Assembly: GCF_013408925.1 (NCBI RefSeq)
Contig: NZ_JACCAB010000001.1
Span: 2,666,001-2,730,000 of the forward strand
Length of the DNA: 64,000 bases
Reading direction: 5' to 3'
Origin: Pedococcus badiiscoriae
GTDB taxonomy: Bacteria; Actinomycetota; Actinomycetes; Actinomycetales; Dermatophilaceae
In this document: piece by piece, positions 1-10,050 of the stretch
Layout: each line of letters opens with the position of its first letter
Numbering within the stretch: the stretch's first letter is position 1
The notes under the pieces: model-generated
Databases searched by the model: none
Told to the model about the DNA's origin: nothing
What the model saw: the letters and a program-made list of their open reading frames with translations, nothing else
Program-made: the position numbers and the translations under genes

Positions 1-42
1 TCGAGCGGGCGGCATACCGCGTGGGGCAGGCGTGGTGGCGGG

Positions 43-63
43 TTGTCCGCCCTCAGCGGACAA
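43..63. promoter_or_regulatory. inverted repeat; candidate ClgR operator or upstream terminator
   Basis: A perfect 8-bp inverted repeat (TTGTCCGC / GCGGACAA) surrounds a 5-nt centre. Read on the minus strand the core is CGC-TGAGG-GCG. This fits the CGC-N5-GCG pattern and the YNANR spacer of actinobacterial ClgR boxes as I remember them, although the outer A/T positions do not fit. The alternative is a hairpin terminator for a gene to the left of the window, probably clpP2; no T-run follows it on the plus strand. Confidence 0.4.
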
Positions 64-98
64 GGGCGACGAACACCCGACTCGGCGGTTTCAATGGA

Positions 99-116
99 GC
101 GAAGGCGGCCCTTCGC
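99..116 (+). other. short hairpin in clpX leader
   Basis: A 7-bp perfect stem (GCGAAGG / CCTTCGC) with the tetraloop CGGC lies 93 nt upstream of the clpX start. It could be a leader structure. No known RNA family is recognised. Confidence 0.3.
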
Positions 117-169
117 GTTGTAGCGTCGGAGCGTTGCCCGTCCGAGGTGGACGGTGCACCGTAGGCAGA

Positions 170-193
170 TTCGTCAGACAGTTCGTCAGACAG
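170..193 (+). repeat. 12-bp tandem duplication before clpX SD
   Basis: Two perfect head-to-tail copies of TTCGTCAGACAG end three bases before the GGAGG of clpX. Its position inside the leader, next to the ribosome binding site, is notable. It may be a slippage product or a binding site. Confidence 0.8.
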
Positions 194-208
194 ACCGGAG
201 GACTTCGC

Positions 209-1483
<1,275 letters not shown>

Positions 1484-1540
1484 CCCACGCCAGGTCCAGA
1501 CCTCGACCGTCCGTGAGCGCGGGGGTCAGTGGCGCCGCGG

Positions 1541-2062
1541 TCAGGGGCGGGGCCGGTCCTCGCGGCTGAGCAGCCAGACGCTGAAGGTGAGCAGCGCGAC
1601 CGCGGCGATCGCGGCATACGTCAGGGACACCTCGCCCTTGACCCGCTCCCGGCCGGACAGCATCGCCACGGCCCAGAAGGGGACCGTCGCGGCGGCGACG
1701 ACCGCCCCGCGGCGGGTCCACCGTCGCAGGCTGAGGCTCGGGACCGGCACCGCCCCCGGCAGGCTGGCCGCCAGGCTCGCGGCGAGGTGCAGGACCAGGC
1801 CCGCCCACGCCGCCGCCAGCAGACCGACCCAGGCCCCAGGGGCGTCCGGGACGGGGACTGCTGCGAGCCAGTGCAGGGCATGACTGCCGAGCAGCACGGT
1901 CACCAGTCCCGAGTCCGGCTCGATGGCGGCGTAGACGGTGAGCGCCACGAGGACGACCGCCGCCACGATGATCGGCTGCGGCGAGGCGGCGAGCGTCAGT
2001 GCAAGAAGGGTCATCGAGGCGAGGACGAGCACGCCTCGGAGCAGGAGCTGGGACCGGGACAT
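1541..2062 (-). CDS. small membrane protein, last gene of MoxR-DUF58 operon
   Basis: This 173-aa protein is not recognised by family. The ATG at 2062 overlaps the stop of the DUF58 gene (ATGA), so the two are probably translationally coupled, and I prefer this start to a longer in-frame extension. It shows hydrophobic segments near residues 10-50, 58-100 and 130-165, separated by a short basic stretch (LRRWTRRG), and a charged C-terminus. Four or so membrane helices are likely. Its place at the end of a MoxR operon suggests an accessory membrane role in that system. No function can be assigned. Confidence 0.75.
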   Translation of the reverse strand: MSRSQLLLRGVLVLASMTLLALTLAASPQPIIVAAVVLVALTVYAAIEPDSGLVTVLLGSHALHWLAAVPVPDAPGAWVGLLAAAWAGLVLHLAASLAASLPGAVPVPSLSLRRWTRRGAVVAAATVPFWAVAMLSGRERVKGEVSLTYAAIAAVALLTFSVWLLSREDRPRP

Positions 2063-3468
2063 CAGCGACTCACCACCCGGGGTGCCCTGGAGCGGCGGCC
2101 GAGGTCGCGCAGCACCAGGTCGAGGGTGCCGGGGCCGGCCCACGGGACGATCGGGACACCTGCCTGACGGGCCCGGGACATCTCATGGCTGCGTTCGAGG
2201 AGCCGCAGTCGCCAGGCCAACCGGGTCGCGGCCGGCTGGTCGTCCGCGGAAGAGGAGAGCTGCGCGAGCCAGCCCTGCGGGATGTCCGGCCGCGCGAGGT
2301 CGGCAGGGAGCGTGTCGACGGTGACGACCGAGATCCCCCGCCGCGACAGGGAGACCGCGTGCGCCAGGACCGCAGGGGAGATGGCGGGAGTGAGGATCAC
2401 CGCGAGCGTCCCGGCCGAGACGTGGTGCCGCAGCTGCGAGCGCAGGCGCTTCTCGTCGCTGACCGTGCTGTCGGCGACCCGGACCCGGGCAAGGACGTCG
2501 AGCAGCCGCCGCAGGTGGTTGCCGCCTGCGGCGGCCTTGACGTGGGGCAGGTCCCTGGCGCCGAGCACGAGCAACCCGACCCGGTCACCGGTCCGCAGGT
2601 AGTGCTCGGCGATGGCTCCGGCGGCCCGCACGGCGTTGTCCAGGCTGCTGCTCGAGCCGCCGACCCCCTCGCTGCGGCCGATGTCGTTCATGGCGTCGAC
2701 CAGCAACAGGATCTCGCTGTCCTGGTCGGCGTGGGTCGCGGTGACGTGCAGCTCACCGGTACGCACCGACACCGGCCAGTGCACCCGTCGCAACCGGTCG
2801 CCGAAACGGAACGGGCGGATCTGGTCGAGCTCGCCGCCCTCACCCGGGTGGTGTGAGCGGTTCCGTCCGACGAGTCCGTCGGGGCGCGGCACCGGCACGC
2901 GGGCCGTGAAGGTGTCGGGGAGCGGCACGGTGGGGATCGCCGGGAGGGCCACGGCTTCGGGCTCCCACCGGTAGGAGCCGAACGGCCCGCTCAGAGCCAC
3001 CGTCGCCGGTCCCAGCGGACGGTGCCCCCAGCGAGTGCTCTGGCAGACGACCTCGAGGGACGTCGGCCCAGCCGGACCGGTCGGACCGGTCGTACCCGCG
3101 GCACGGGACGCGAATGCCGTTGCGGCTGCGCGGGATCCGGGTGTGAAGCGCGTGTACGGGGTCGGCAGCAGCACCAGCCCGGCCTCCTCGACGCCGGGGC
3201 CCGGTGAGATGGTCGCGACCCACCGGGTGGCCTGTCCTTCACGCAGCACCGGATGGGCCACGGCGGCCCGCACGTCCGGAGGTCCCGCGGGTCTGGCCGC
3301 AGTCGCCCACAGCCCCACCAGGAGCAGGGGAGTGCCGAGCACCAGGGCGTCGGGTCGACGCAGCACGACGCCCACGCCGACGAGCAGCAAGCCGAGGAAG
3401 AGCGCTCGGATGTGCGCCGACGTCACTCGCCAGCGCGCCTCGAGCCGCGTGCCGGGCAGCTCCGTCAC
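2062..3468 (-). CDS. DUF58 domain protein
   Basis: The 468-aa product belongs to the DUF58 family that partners MoxR ATPases. The GTG start at 3468 overlaps the MoxR stop as GTGA. Two hydrophobic segments lie at about 20-55. The hallmark DUF58 stretch follows mid-protein (GGELDQIRPFRFGDRLRRVHW), then a von Willebrand-like segment beginning EILLLVDAMND, whose Asp could belong to a degenerate metal site. Family knowledge: MoxR-DUF58 pairs assist maturation or cofactor insertion of protein complexes, but the client here is unknown. A long in-frame extension running upstream through moxR is a shadow. Confidence 0.92.
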   Translation of the reverse strand: MTELPGTRLEARWRVTSAHIRALFLGLLLVGVGVVLRRPDALVLGTPLLLVGLWATAARPAGPPDVRAAVAHPVLREGQATRWVATISPGPGVEEAGLVLLPTPYTRFTPGSRAAATAFASRAAGTTGPTGPAGPTSLEVVCQSTRWGHRPLGPATVALSGPFGSYRWEPEAVALPAIPTVPLPDTFTARVPVPRPDGLVGRNRSHHPGEGGELDQIRPFRFGDRLRRVHWPVSVRTGELHVTATHADQDSEILLLVDAMNDIGRSEGVGGSSSSLDNAVRAAGAIAEHYLRTGDRVGLLVLGARDLPHVKAAAGGNHLRRLLDVLARVRVADSTVSDEKRLRSQLRHHVSAGTLAVILTPAISPAVLAHAVSLSRRGISVVTVDTLPADLARPDIPQGWLAQLSSSADDQPAATRLAWRLRLLERSHEMSRARQAGVPIVPWAGPGTLDLVLRDLGRRSRAPRVVSR

Positions 3469-4454
3469 GGACGCTCGAAACCGGTGCGCGGCCCAGCCGC
3501 GACGGCCGTCGGTGTGGGCACCGACGACAAGACGCTGTCGACGACGCTGGCGGCCGAGACGTCGTTCATCCAGAGCTCGGGGCGCACCGTGACCCGGTGG
3601 TCGAGACAGGCGTGGGCCACCGCCTTGACGTCCTCGGGGGTGACGTAGTCGCGGCCGCGCAGCACGGCATACGCCCTGGAGGTGAGCAGCAGGGCGAGGG
3701 AGGCGCGGGGCGACGCGCCCATGAGCAGGTTCTGGTGGGTGCGGGTGGCTCCGACGAGCCGCACGCAGTACTGGCCGACGCCCTCGTCGACGGTGACCGT
3801 CTCGACCGCTCGCTGCATCTCGATGAGCCCGGCGCCGTCGGTGACGCGGGCGACCTCCTGAGCCTCCTGCTGGCGCGCCATCCGTCGCTGCAGCACCTCC
3901 CACTCGTCGGCGGGGCTGGGATAGCCGAAGCTCACCCGCAGCAGGAACCGGTCGAGCTGCGCCTCCGGGAGGGGGTAGGTCCCTTCGTACTCCACGGGAT
4001 TCGCCGTCGCGAGGACGTGGAAGGGCTGGGGCAGTGCGAACGTCTCGCCCTCCACCGTGACCTGTCCCTCCTGCATCGCCTCGAGCAGCGCCGACTGGGT
4101 CTTCGGGGGCGTGCGGTTGATCTCGTCGGCCAGCAGGAGACCGGTGAACAGCGGCCCCTTGCGGAACGAGAAGTCGTGGCTGCGCTGGTCGTAGAGGAAG
4201 GACCCGGTGAGGTCGCTGGGGAGCAGGTCCGGGGTGAACTGGGCGCGCGCGAAGTCCAGCCCCAGGGCCTGGGCGAAGGACCGTGCGGCCAGCGTCTTGC
4301 CCAGGCCGGGGAAGTCCTCCATGAGCACGTGACCGCCGGCCATGATGCCCGCCAGGACGATCTCCAGGCTCTGCCGCTTGCCGACGACGGCACGTTCGAC
4401 CTCGGCGAGGATGGCGGTCGCGCGGGTCGCGACCTGGTCGAGGGTCAGGGTCAC
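3465..4454 (-). CDS. MoxR-family AAA+ ATPase
   Basis: The 329-aa protein is a typical MoxR ATPase, a chaperone-like AAA+ family. Walker A reads GLGKT near residue 50, Walker B LLADEINR near 110, and a sensor-1-like TANP near 150. The C-terminal lid domain carries RGRDYVTPEDVKAVA. The start is a GTG directly after the upstream stop codon (TAA-GTG, no gap). The gene sits between two membrane-protein genes and DUF58, the usual grouping. The likely job is remodelling or activating a membrane-bound partner, which is inferred from family only. Confidence 0.95.
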   Translation of the reverse strand: MTLTLDQVATRATAILAEVERAVVGKRQSLEIVLAGIMAGGHVLMEDFPGLGKTLAARSFAQALGLDFARAQFTPDLLPSDLTGSFLYDQRSHDFSFRKGPLFTGLLLADEINRTPPKTQSALLEAMQEGQVTVEGETFALPQPFHVLATANPVEYEGTYPLPEAQLDRFLLRVSFGYPSPADEWEVLQRRMARQQEAQEVARVTDGAGLIEMQRAVETVTVDEGVGQYCVRLVGATRTHQNLLMGASPRASLALLLTSRAYAVLRGRDYVTPEDVKAVAHACLDHRVTVRPELWMNDVSAASVVDSVLSSVPTPTAVAAGPRTGFERP

Positions 4455-4946
4455 TTAGAGCTCCTCCAGAGTGGTGATGAACGCCCCGAGCTGGGCGGCG
4501 GTGACGCGGGTGGTCGGGGATCCGGCGAGGTATGCCGTGAGCTGGGGTCCCAGCGCCGCAGCGGTGTCGCCGGTGGGACCGAGGCCGCGGCGCTCCCGCA
4601 GCCTCTCCACGGCGAGGCTGCTGACCGAGGCGTGGAGTCGAGCGGCTGAGGCAAGGTCGCCCGACTCGGCCTCCCGGATGTCCACGGCCAGCCGGCTGAT
4701 CCGCGAGTCGGCGCCGCGTGGCGGGGCGGAGTCGGTGAAGGTGTTGTCCCAGTCGGTCCGCTGGCGCGACTGCCACAGCCACTGGGCGAGGACGGCCAGG
4801 GCTGCGAGCAGCCCGACCGAGGCCAGCAGCATGCCCGCGTTGCCGAGCACCGGGACGGAGACCGCGAGCGCGCCCACTGCCACGCTGACCGCGAGGACCA
4901 CGAGGATCTGCTGGGCCGGGGGGAGCCCGGCCAGGGGGCGGATCAC
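4455..4946 (-). CDS. membrane protein of MoxR operon
   Basis: The 163-aa protein starts at a GTG (4946) overlapping the DUF4129 stop as GTGA. Two hydrophobic helices (about residues 10-35 and 38-60) precede a charged, helical cytoplasmic region rich in Arg and Glu, then a Leu/Ala-rich C-terminus. The family is not recognised with certainty; genes in this position often encode small integral proteins of the MoxR system. A much longer open frame overlapping DUF4129 is not credible. Confidence 0.75.
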   Translation of the reverse strand: MIRPLAGLPPAQQILVVLAVSVAVGALAVSVPVLGNAGMLLASVGLLAALAVLAQWLWQSRQRTDWDNTFTDSAPPRGADSRISRLAVDIREAESGDLASAARLHASVSSLAVERLRERRGLGPTGDTAAALGPQLTAYLAGSPTTRVTAAQLGAFITTLEEL

Positions 4947-5707
4947 CGGGTGGCCTCTCTGGCTCTCTCGGTACTGGCTCTCCCGGTACTGGCTCGTTCG
5001 GCCCTGGCCTGCGCGCGCCGGGCGACGGTCCGCCGAAGCTCTGCCTGCACCTCGAGCAGGGCCTCGCGTGCCATCGTGCGCTGGTCCTCCGCGATGGGGT
5101 GACGGGAGAACCGCGCCTCCCGGTAGAGGGCGGCGAGCGTGTCGAGCGGCGCCCGGTCGACCCGGTACGAGCGCAGCACGGTGGTCACGAGCTCCGTCGA
5201 CGTGCGTGACCCGTCGTCGAGCACCCCTGCGCCGCGGACGGCGTCCTCGAGCGCCACCCAGGCCGCGATGACCGCGTTGGAGGGGGTGCCGCGCGCGAGG
5301 AGCTGCTCGCTCTCCCGGGCACTCTCGAGCAGCGCCTCGGGGAGGACGTCGACGCTGGCCTGGGCAACCGTGGAATCGGTCCGCGCGTGCCAGCGGTCGC
5401 GCAGCGCGCGCCCGACGGCGACCAGCACCACGACGACCACCGCGGCCAGCACCAGCTTCATGGCGACGCCGATCAGGCTCACCAGCCAGGGGTCGCTGAC
5501 CCGGACACTGGCCGCTTTCAGGCCGCGGTCGGTGGCCAAGGGGACCGCGCCGGGCCCGTACTCCTCGCCGGGCGCCTTGGACCCCGGCCCCGAGAAGTCC
5601 TGCCGGGCGAAGACACCGACAGGTCCGGCCGCGGACACCCAGGAGGCGAGGAGCAGGGTCGCCACCGTCCCCACCGCCAGTCCCAGCCCACGTCGCGTCA
5701 CGCTCAT
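4943..5707 (-). CDS. DUF4129 domain membrane protein
   Basis: The 254-aa product, counted from the ATG at 5707, has a signal-like first helix (about 8-28), an extracytoplasmic loop, a second strong helix (about 75-100, Val/Ala-rich), then the C-terminal DUF4129 domain (about 130-220; NAVIAAWVALEDAV and YREARFSRHPI are typical). DUF4129 is often found at the C-terminus of transglutaminase-like proteins or beside them. Here the transglutaminase part is absent. The tail is Arg/Ala/Glu-rich with an imperfect 15-bp tandem repeat (about 4970-5005). It is the first gene of the operon. Confidence 0.88.
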   Translation of the reverse strand: MSVTRRGLGLAVGTVATLLLASWVSAAGPVGVFARQDFSGPGSKAPGEEYGPGAVPLATDRGLKAASVRVSDPWLVSLIGVAMKLVLAAVVVVVLVAVGRALRDRWHARTDSTVAQASVDVLPEALLESARESEQLLARGTPSNAVIAAWVALEDAVRGAGVLDDGSRTSTELVTTVLRSYRVDRAPLDTLAALYREARFSRHPIAEDQRTMAREALLEVQAELRRTVARRAQARAERASTGRASTERAREATR

Positions 5708-5840
5708 CGACCTTAGGGATCCGCACGGACGGTGGCGAGGGAACTGTCCGAATCCGTGCACAGTTCGTTACGCGGCGATGAGTTCGGTCGACCCGGTGGG
5801 CCCGCTAGAACTTTGCCGCCCCACCCGCGAGGATGGAGCC

Positions 5841-6542
5841 ATGTCCTCGGGGTACCGGTTGCGCAGCGGCGACGTCGGCCCGGTCCAGCAGAGCCCGGTG
5901 ACCTGCGGTTCAGCCTGCCTCACCGTGGCCCGGATGCTCGTGAACCCGGCCTTCGCGCGCTGGATCACCACGGGGGAGGGCCCCCGCGGCGACGCGCCGC
6001 CGGCGGCCACCGAGCAGGAGCGCTTCGCGGCATACGAGCGCGTCGTCATGGGGCGCACCAACCGCCTGTATGCCGGGGGCGGACGACTCAACGTGCCGTG
6101 GCCCCGGGCACTGGGCACGCCGCCCTGGGGCGCTCGCAAGGAGCTGGAGTACGGCGCCTCCCGCCGGGGTACCGACTACGAGCTGCGAGCGGTGCGGCCG
6201 CTCACCAAGGGGGGACTGCGGGACGCCCACGCCCGGCTGGTCGAGGTGGTGGCCGACGGCGAGCCCGCCCTGCTCTACATCGGCAACGGCCTGTTGCCCA
6301 GGCACGTCACCCTCGTCCTGCCCGGTGACGGGGACAGCGTCCTGGACGTCTACGACCCGGCGTCCGGACAGGTGACCCTGCTGGACCAGGAGCGGTTCGC
6401 CCGCCGGGCGCTGCGGATCGCCGGCTGGGACGTACCGTGGATCACGGTGCAGCCCAACGGAACCCGCAAGGTTCAGGCCTTCGGCTTCTCCACCGGGATC
6501 AGCTCCGCGTCGCGCACCTCGGGCGTCTCCGCCTCCGCGTAA
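5841..6542 (+). CDS. C39-like (papain-fold) cysteine peptidase-like protein
   Basis: The 233-aa product has GGATGGAG just before the ATG. The N-terminus has the Q-x4-C-G-x2-C arrangement ([10 protein letters not shown]; candidate nucleophile Cys22), and RHVTLVLPG followed by DVYDPASG looks like the His/Asp half of a C39-type site. There is no signal peptide and no ABC transporter domain. The last 70 bases run antisense to the 3' end of valS, so the genes converge with overlap. A peptidase or bacteriocin-processing-like role is inferred; the substrate is unknown. Confidence 0.75.
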   Translation: MSSGYRLRSGDVGPVQQSPVTCGSACLTVARMLVNPAFARWITTGEGPRGDAPPAATEQERFAAYERVVMGRTNRLYAGGGRLNVPWPRALGTPPWGARKELEYGASRRGTDYELRAVRPLTKGGLRDAHARLVEVVADGEPALLYIGNGLLPRHVTLVLPGDGDSVLDVYDPASGQVTLLDQERFARRALRIAGWDVPWITVQPNGTRKVQAFGFSTGISSASRTSGVSASA

Positions 6543-9148
6543 CCGACGGTGCCGGTGATCCGGCCCGCAGCGCGCAGGTCGCCTTCGGTGAGCCGCACCC
6601 GCTGCGTCCACTCGGCCGGTCCGGCCAGCACGATCGAGGCGACCTCGGCCCGCATCCCGACCTTCGCCTCGGACTTGGCCTTGCGCACCCCGGCCAGGGC
6701 CTCGCCGACGGCGGTCAGGAGGGCAGGGTCGCCACCGTCTCCGGCCGCGGCGTCCGCGGTCGTCGGCCAGGCGGCGCGGTGCACCGAGCCCTCGTGCCAC
6801 CACGACCACACCTCTTCGGTCACGTAGGGCAGCATCGGCGCGAACAGGCGCAGCAGCACGTCGAGGGCGATGCGCAGCGCGGCTCGGGCGGAGGCCGCTT
6901 CGGCGTCTCCCCGGCCTCCGTAGGCGCGGTCCTTGACGAGCTCGAGGTAGTCGTCGCAGAAGGTCCAGAAGAACGACTCGCTCACCTCGAGCGCCCGGGT
7001 GTGGTCCCAGGCCTCGAAGCCTGCCGTCGCCTTGGCCACGACGTCGCCGAGCTGGGCGAGCATGGCGCGGTCGAGCGGGTCGGTCACCGCAGCGTGGAGA
7101 TCGCCGTCCACCTCACCGCTGTGTTGGATCACTGCTTCGGCATCGCCGCTGTATCGGCTGTCGACTTCGCCGAAGGACAGCGCGAACTTGGTCGCATTGA
7201 GGATCTTGATGGCCAGGCGGCGGCCGACCTTCATCTGGCCCGTGTCGTACGCCGCGTCGGCGCCGAGGCGGCCGCTGGCCGCCCAGTAGCGAACGGCGTC
7301 GGCGCTGTGCTCCTTGACGACGTCCTCGGGGGTGACGACGTTGCCCTTGGACTTGCTCATCTTCTTGCGGTCGGGGTCGAGGATCCACCCGGACAGGGCG
7401 GCGTTGCGCCACGGGACCGAGCCGAACTCGAAGTGCGACCGCACGACGGTGGAGAAGAGCCAGGTGCGGATGATGTCGTGCCCCTGAGGGCGGACGTCCA
7501 TGGGGAACACGCCCGCGAAGAGCTCGGGGTCGTCGCGCCAGCGACCGGCGATCTGCGGCGAGAGCGACGACGTCGCCCAGGTGTCCATGATGTCGGGGTC
7601 GCCGACGAAGCCGCCGGCCTGGCCGCGCTGCGACTCGTCGTAGCCCTCGGGGGCCTGCGCGGCAGGGTCCACGGGGAGCTGGTCCTCGGCCGGCACCAGC
7701 TGCTTGTCGAAGACGGGCTCGCCGTTGTCGTCGAGCGGGTACCAGACGGGGATCGGCACCCCGAAGAAGCGCTGGCGCGACACCAGCCAGTCGCCGTTGA
7801 GGCCAGTGACCCAGTTCTCGTAGCGCGCGCGCATGAACGCCGGGTGGAAGTCGACCTGCCGCCCGCGCTCGATCAGCTCGGCGTTGAGCTCGGCGTCGCG
7901 GCCGCCGTTGCGGATGTACCACTGGCGCGAGGTCACGATCTCCAGCGGCTTCTCGCCGCGCTCGTAGAAGTTGGCCTTGCGCTGCGTGGGCTTCGGCTCG
8001 CCGTCCAGGTCACCGGACTCGCGCAGGGCGGCGACGATCGCCTCGCGTGCGGCGAACGTGGTCTTGCCGGCCACCTGCTCGGCGAACAGCCGCTCGCCCG
8101 GACCGCCCACCAGCCACTGCGGGGTCTCGGCCTGGATGCGTCCCGAGCGGGTGATGACGGAGCGGGTGGGCAGCTGCAGCTCACGCCACCACAGCACATC
8201 GGTCAGGTCGCCGAAGGTGCAGCACATCGCGATGCCGGCGCCCTTGTCGGGCTCGGCGGCGGAGTGGGCGACCACCGGGATCTCGACGTCGAAGAGCGGG
8301 GACCGGACCGTGGTCCCGAACAACGCGGCATACCGCTCGTCGTCGGGGTGGGCGATCAGCGCCACGGCGGACGGGATGAGCTCGGGGCGGGTGGTCTCGA
8401 TGTGGATCGGGCCGTCGGCGCCGTGGAAGGCGACGCGGTGGTAGGCGCCGGGGTAGTCGCGGGCCTCCAGCTCGGCCTGCGCGACCGCGGTCTGGAAGGT
8501 GACGTCCCAGAGGCCGGGAGCCTCGGACTGGTACGCCTCACCCCGGGCGAGGTTGCGCAGGAACGCCTGCTGCGCGGTGGCCCGCGAGTGGTCGTCGATG
8601 GTGCGGTAGGAGATGTCCCAGTCGAGGCTGAAGCCCATCCGGCGGAACAGCGACTCGAAGGCCTTCTCGTCCTCGACGGTCAGCTCGTCGCACAGCTCGA
8701 TGAAGTTCTGCCGCGAGATCGGCAGCGTGTCGGCGGCCTTGAGGCTCTTGGCGTCCCCCCGGTGCGGCGGCTCGAAGCCCTCGACGTAGGGCAGCGCAGC
8801 GTCGCCGCGCACCCCGTAGTAGTTCTGGACGCGCTTCTCGGTCGGCAGCCCGTTGTCGTCCCAGCCGATCGGGTAGAACACCTCCAGACCCTGCATCCGC
8901 TTGTAGCGGGCCATGCAGTCGGTGTGGGTGTAGGAGAACACGTGCCCCATGTGCAGGCTGCCGCTCGCGGTGGGCGGCGGGGTGTCGATGGAGAAGACGG
9001 ACTCCCGGCCCTTCGCGAGGGCTGTGACGCGGTCGAAGGTGTAGGTGCCCTGGTCCCGCCATACCTGCGCCCACTTGTCCTCGAGCCCGTCGATCGAGGG
9101 CTTGTCGGGGATCGTGGCGGCGCCGGACGTGGTGGGTGCATCGGTCAT
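6473..9148 (-). CDS. valS: valyl-tRNA synthetase, archaeal/Rickettsia-like type
   Basis: The enzyme charges tRNA-Val in the cytoplasm and edits mischarged threonine. The 891-aa protein has the class I signatures HMGH ([12 protein letters not shown], near residue 65) and KMSKS (KKMSKSKGN, near 600), an editing domain between them, and an anticodon-binding domain. The N-terminal stretches ([23 protein letters not shown]) resemble the archaeal/Rickettsia form rather than the usual bacterial ValS. The C-terminus ends soon after the anticodon domain without the usual coiled coil. GGGAAGA lies before the ATG. No T-box is visible in the 116-nt upstream gap. Confidence 0.95.
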   Translation of the reverse strand: MTDAPTTSGAATIPDKPSIDGLEDKWAQVWRDQGTYTFDRVTALAKGRESVFSIDTPPPTASGSLHMGHVFSYTHTDCMARYKRMQGLEVFYPIGWDDNGLPTEKRVQNYYGVRGDAALPYVEGFEPPHRGDAKSLKAADTLPISRQNFIELCDELTVEDEKAFESLFRRMGFSLDWDISYRTIDDHSRATAQQAFLRNLARGEAYQSEAPGLWDVTFQTAVAQAELEARDYPGAYHRVAFHGADGPIHIETTRPELIPSAVALIAHPDDERYAALFGTTVRSPLFDVEIPVVAHSAAEPDKGAGIAMCCTFGDLTDVLWWRELQLPTRSVITRSGRIQAETPQWLVGGPGERLFAEQVAGKTTFAAREAIVAALRESGDLDGEPKPTQRKANFYERGEKPLEIVTSRQWYIRNGGRDAELNAELIERGRQVDFHPAFMRARYENWVTGLNGDWLVSRQRFFGVPIPVWYPLDDNGEPVFDKQLVPAEDQLPVDPAAQAPEGYDESQRGQAGGFVGDPDIMDTWATSSLSPQIAGRWRDDPELFAGVFPMDVRPQGHDIIRTWLFSTVVRSHFEFGSVPWRNAALSGWILDPDRKKMSKSKGNVVTPEDVVKEHSADAVRYWAASGRLGADAAYDTGQMKVGRRLAIKILNATKFALSFGEVDSRYSGDAEAVIQHSGEVDGDLHAAVTDPLDRAMLAQLGDVVAKATAGFEAWDHTRALEVSESFFWTFCDDYLELVKDRAYGGRGDAEAASARAALRIALDVLLRLFAPMLPYVTEEVWSWWHEGSVHRAAWPTTADAAAGDGGDPALLTAVGEALAGVRKAKSEAKVGMRAEVASIVLAGPAEWTQRVRLTEGDLRAAGRITGTVGYAEAETPEVRDAELIPVEKPKA

Positions 9149-9252
9149 GGCGTGAATCTTCCCATCCCCCCGCGCCGGGTGACCAACCGGTTGCGGGGAG
9201 GCCGGGGCCTGCGCCGGGCGGCTCCCTCAGCACCGCTTCACCACTGGACCCC

Positions 9253-9258
9253 TAGGGT
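9253..9258 (+). promoter_or_regulatory. -10 box of leaderless plsC
   Basis: TAGGGT lies 6 nt before the ATG at 9265, and no SD is present between them. Confidence 0.65.
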
Positions 9259-9264
9259 TGCCCC

Positions 9265-10005
9265 ATGGAACCCGTCTACACCCCCGTCATCGGGGTGGCC
9301 CGCGCGTTGTTCGCCGCCCAGGGCCTCCAGTTCACCATGACGGGCACCGAGCACGTGCCTCGGCACGGCGGCGCCGTGATGGCCATCAACCACACCGGCT
9401 ACTTCGACTTCACGTATGCCGGGCTGGTCGGCGTCCACGCCGGCCGGTACGTGCGATTCATGGCCAAGAAGTCGATCTGGTCCAACCCCGTCGCGGGACC
9501 GCTGATGAAGGGGATGCGCCACATCCCGGTCGACCGGGAGGCGGGCCTGGGTTCGTTCGACGCGGCGAGGGACGCGCTGCGGGCAGGCGAGATCATCGGC
9601 GTGTTCCCCGAGGCCACCATCTCGCGGTCCTTCGAGCTCAAGGCATTCAAGTCAGGCGCCGCGCGGCTCGCGCAGGATGCCGGTGTGCCCATCCTGCCGA
9701 CCACGATCTGGGGGTCGCAGCGGGTCTGGACCAAGGGGCAGCCCCGCAGGATGGGCCGCCACCACATTCCGCTGCTCATCACGGTCGGGGAGCCCATCGT
9801 GGTGGGGGCCGACGAGAACGCCGCTGCGGCCACGGCTCGGGTCCGGGCAGCCATGGATGCCCAGCTCCGCGCGGACCAGGCGGCCTATCCCGCCTGGCCC
9901 GACTCCGAGCGGCACCTGCTCCCGGTCCGGCTGGGCGGCACCGCGCCGACGCCCGAGGAAGCAGACGCCATGGACGTCGCCGACCGCCGTCGTCGCGCGA
10001 CCTGA
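9265..10005 (+). CDS. plsC: 1-acyl-sn-glycerol-3-phosphate acyltransferase family protein
   Basis: A PlsC-type acyltransferase that transfers a fatty acyl chain to a lysophospholipid acceptor at the membrane. In the 246-aa protein the catalytic NHxxxFD-type motif reads NHTGYFD (about 44-50). The phosphate-binding block is around GMRHIPVDR, and FPEATIS (about 112-118) is motif III. There is no obvious transmembrane helix, so attachment to the membrane is probably peripheral. The C-terminal tail after about 215 is charged. The acceptor specificity cannot be read from the sequence; paralogues are common in actinobacteria. Confidence 0.9.
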   Translation: MEPVYTPVIGVARALFAAQGLQFTMTGTEHVPRHGGAVMAINHTGYFDFTYAGLVGVHAGRYVRFMAKKSIWSNPVAGPLMKGMRHIPVDREAGLGSFDAARDALRAGEIIGVFPEATISRSFELKAFKSGAARLAQDAGVPILPTTIWGSQRVWTKGQPRRMGRHHIPLLITVGEPIVVGADENAAAATARVRAAMDAQLRADQAAYPAWPDSERHLLPVRLGGTAPTPEEADAMDVADRRRRAT

Positions 10006-10050
10006 TCCACGAGCGCGAGCGGCCAGGACCCCTCGACCCGGCGTCGAGCC

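Noticed and set aside
6437..9340. 967-codon open frame antisense to valS
   Set aside because: Shadow of valS third-position GC; low-complexity composition and no recognisable family.
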